Shown here: positions 63,184 through 64,000 of the stretch, in pieces
Layout of the letters: the number at the start of each line of letters is the position of its first letter
Numbering within the stretch: position 1 is the stretch's first letter
Source: an uncultured Oscillospiraceae bacterium
GTDB taxonomy: Bacteria > Bacillota > Clostridia > Oscillospirales > Acutalibacteraceae
Assembly (NCBI GenBank): GCA_900541975.1
Contig: UQLR01000010.1
Location: forward strand, 28,283-92,282
Length of the DNA: 64,000 nucleotides
Direction of reading: 5' to 3'
Program-made: the position numbers and the translations under genes
The notes under the pieces: generated by a model
What the model was told of the DNA's origin: nothing
What the model saw: the letters and a program-made list of their open reading frames with translations, nothing else
The model's database searches: none

Positions 63184-63894
63184 TTACGGAAGTGGGGGAA
63201 GAAATGTAATTTCGTATAAGGTATTTCCATAAGGATCCTGACCAATGGTCGAGCCGGTCAAAGCAATACTATTAGAAGTAAAGGAGCTTGTTTGTAATGT
63301 AGTCGTTTGCTTTCCGTTGCCGCCATTGTTAAAAATGATGTTCTGTGCTTCGGGGGGAAGCGTTATGAAATAATAATTGTCAGATTTGTTCATTTTGATG
63401 CCGGGCCAATTCTGCTGTATGCTGTTGTTCCAATAAGAAGCATAGCAATCGGCGTTGTCCCAGTAATCATAGGGAAGAAATGCGTACGTAATATATTCGT
63501 TTGCATTTCTCCAGTATCCGTTTACCTTGCCGGAAGACATATGGTTTCCAGAGAATGTGTCATAATCATCAAGAATCATAAGATCCAATGTTTGCACATT
63601 TTGACCATTGTTAAAAATGATCCACTCATATGCATCTTCTTCCAATGTTGTTTTCCAAAGCGCGCTGCCGCTTTCCTGTGTCATGGGCTCACCCGGCCAT
63701 GCGGCGTTTTGCTCGCCTCCGACCCATGCATAACAGTACACCGTATCCCAATTGGTATAGTAGTTGTCAAAGTAGTAGCTTTTCTCTGCGGGCGGTTCAC
63801 TGGTTGCGGCGGCCATGCCGGTTGCTGAAAGGCACAATAAAACTGCCATGCACATCGCAACTGCAATTTTAATCCGGGTTTTTAATGATTTCAT
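63184..63894 (-). CDS. Secreted protein with two CBM26 (starch-binding) modules
   Basis: The 236-residue protein has a signal peptide (about 1-30) and two CBM26-like modules: YYFDNYYTNWDTVYCYAWVG...AWPGEPM at about 39-105 and a diverged copy ITYAFLPYDYWDNADCYASYW...NWPGIKM at about 135-220. CBM26 binds starch or glycogen. No catalytic domain is present, so it may be a stand-alone starch-binding or surface protein. The ATG at 63894 has AAAGGAGGT 9 bases upstream. Confidence 0.82.
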   Translation of the reverse strand: MKSLKTRIKIAVAMCMAVLLCLSATGMAAATSEPPAEKSYYFDNYYTNWDTVYCYAWVGGEQNAAWPGEPMTQESGSALWKTTLEEDAYEWIIFNNGQNVQTLDLMILDDYDTFSGNHMSSGKVNGYWRNANEYITYAFLPYDYWDNADCYASYWNNSIQQNWPGIKMNKSDNYYFITLPPEAQNIIFNNGGNGKQTTTLQTSSFTSNSIALTGSTIGQDPYGNTLYEITFLPPLP

Positions 63895-64000
63895 ATTATA
63901 TATACCTCCTTTTAATAAATAAAACCCGTATGCTATTATATACATTATATAAATATATAAATGTCATTTTGCCACTGTTTGGACGAATTTGCAGAAAGTC

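Overview
The window comes from a low-to-mid GC, endospore-forming Clostridia chromosome, probably a gut Oscillospiraceae/Ruminococcaceae-type organism. The evidence is SpoIID, T-box leaders before three aminoacyl-tRNA synthetase genes, an S-box (SAM-I) leader before metK, the one-step diaminopimelate route (dapL, dapF), ThyX instead of ThyA, and secreted proteins with dockerin, cohesin-like and CBM26 modules. The genus cannot be fixed from the sequence alone.

Layout. (1) 1-12.3 kb is the right-hand end of a prophage: a 375-aa structural protein with an 18-residue repeat, a 2641-aa polyvalent virion protein (zincin motif plus a MuF-C-like region), a baseplate/tail-fibre protein carrying an SGNH esterase, a CHAP endolysin, a small membrane protein and a phiLC3-type holin. 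(2) 12.3-14.0 kb is an AT-rich two-gene unit: a Panacea (SocA/DUF4065) protein translationally coupled to a coiled-coil, three-TM, four-cysteine membrane protein, probably a PanA-PanT type toxin-antitoxin or defence pair. (3) 14.2-16.36 kb is a 29-repeat CRISPR array with a type I-C-like repeat and leader but no cas gene in the window. It ends in a long perfect hairpin derived from the repeat, directly abutting a conserved gene that seems to lack its start codon. (4) 17-19.2 kb has a ferritin-like protein and an Amidase_3-like wall hydrolase. (5) 19.3-26.8 kb is a co-directional cluster: thyX, tmk, a DUF2156 protein, a GNAT, a DJ-1/PfpI protein, 5-formyl-THF cyclo-ligase, mltG and a U32 peptidase. 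(6) 26.8-41.5 kb has alaS (T-box), spoIID, a membrane protein, an LRR-dockerin surface protein, thrS (T-box), a DUF4358-like protein, metK (SAM-I), rny and gap. (7) 41.7-50.6 kb has an ANTAR regulator with a degenerate receiver, carA, a carB-dapF continuous reading frame, pyrG and dapL. (8) 50.7-58.4 kb has a YgiQ radical-SAM protein, a ComEC-like MBL protein with a 53-aa DUF3006 partner, tyrS (T-box), mscL, a VanY-type peptidase and glyQS. (9) 58.4-64 kb is more accessory: a dockerin plus two cohesin-like modules, tRNA-Ala(CGC), a MuF-type toxin with a small immunity candidate, a CPBP protease and a secreted double-CBM26 protein.

The housekeeping genes link nucleotide supply (thyX/tmk, carAB, pyrG), lysine and cell-wall precursor synthesis (dapL/dapF), wall remodelling (mltG, VanY, amidase, SpoIID) and tRNA charging. 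Charging is sensed by T-boxes whose specifiers match their enzymes for Thr (ACC) and Tyr (TAC). The least conventional items are the carB-dapF fusion with its own internal Shine-Dalgarno and ATG, the Panacea/membrane pair beside a cas-less I-C array, the hairpin that ends the array, the dockerin/tandem-cohesin-like protein with a 58-nt identical block, and the orphan MuF toxin-immunity pair after tRNA-Ala.
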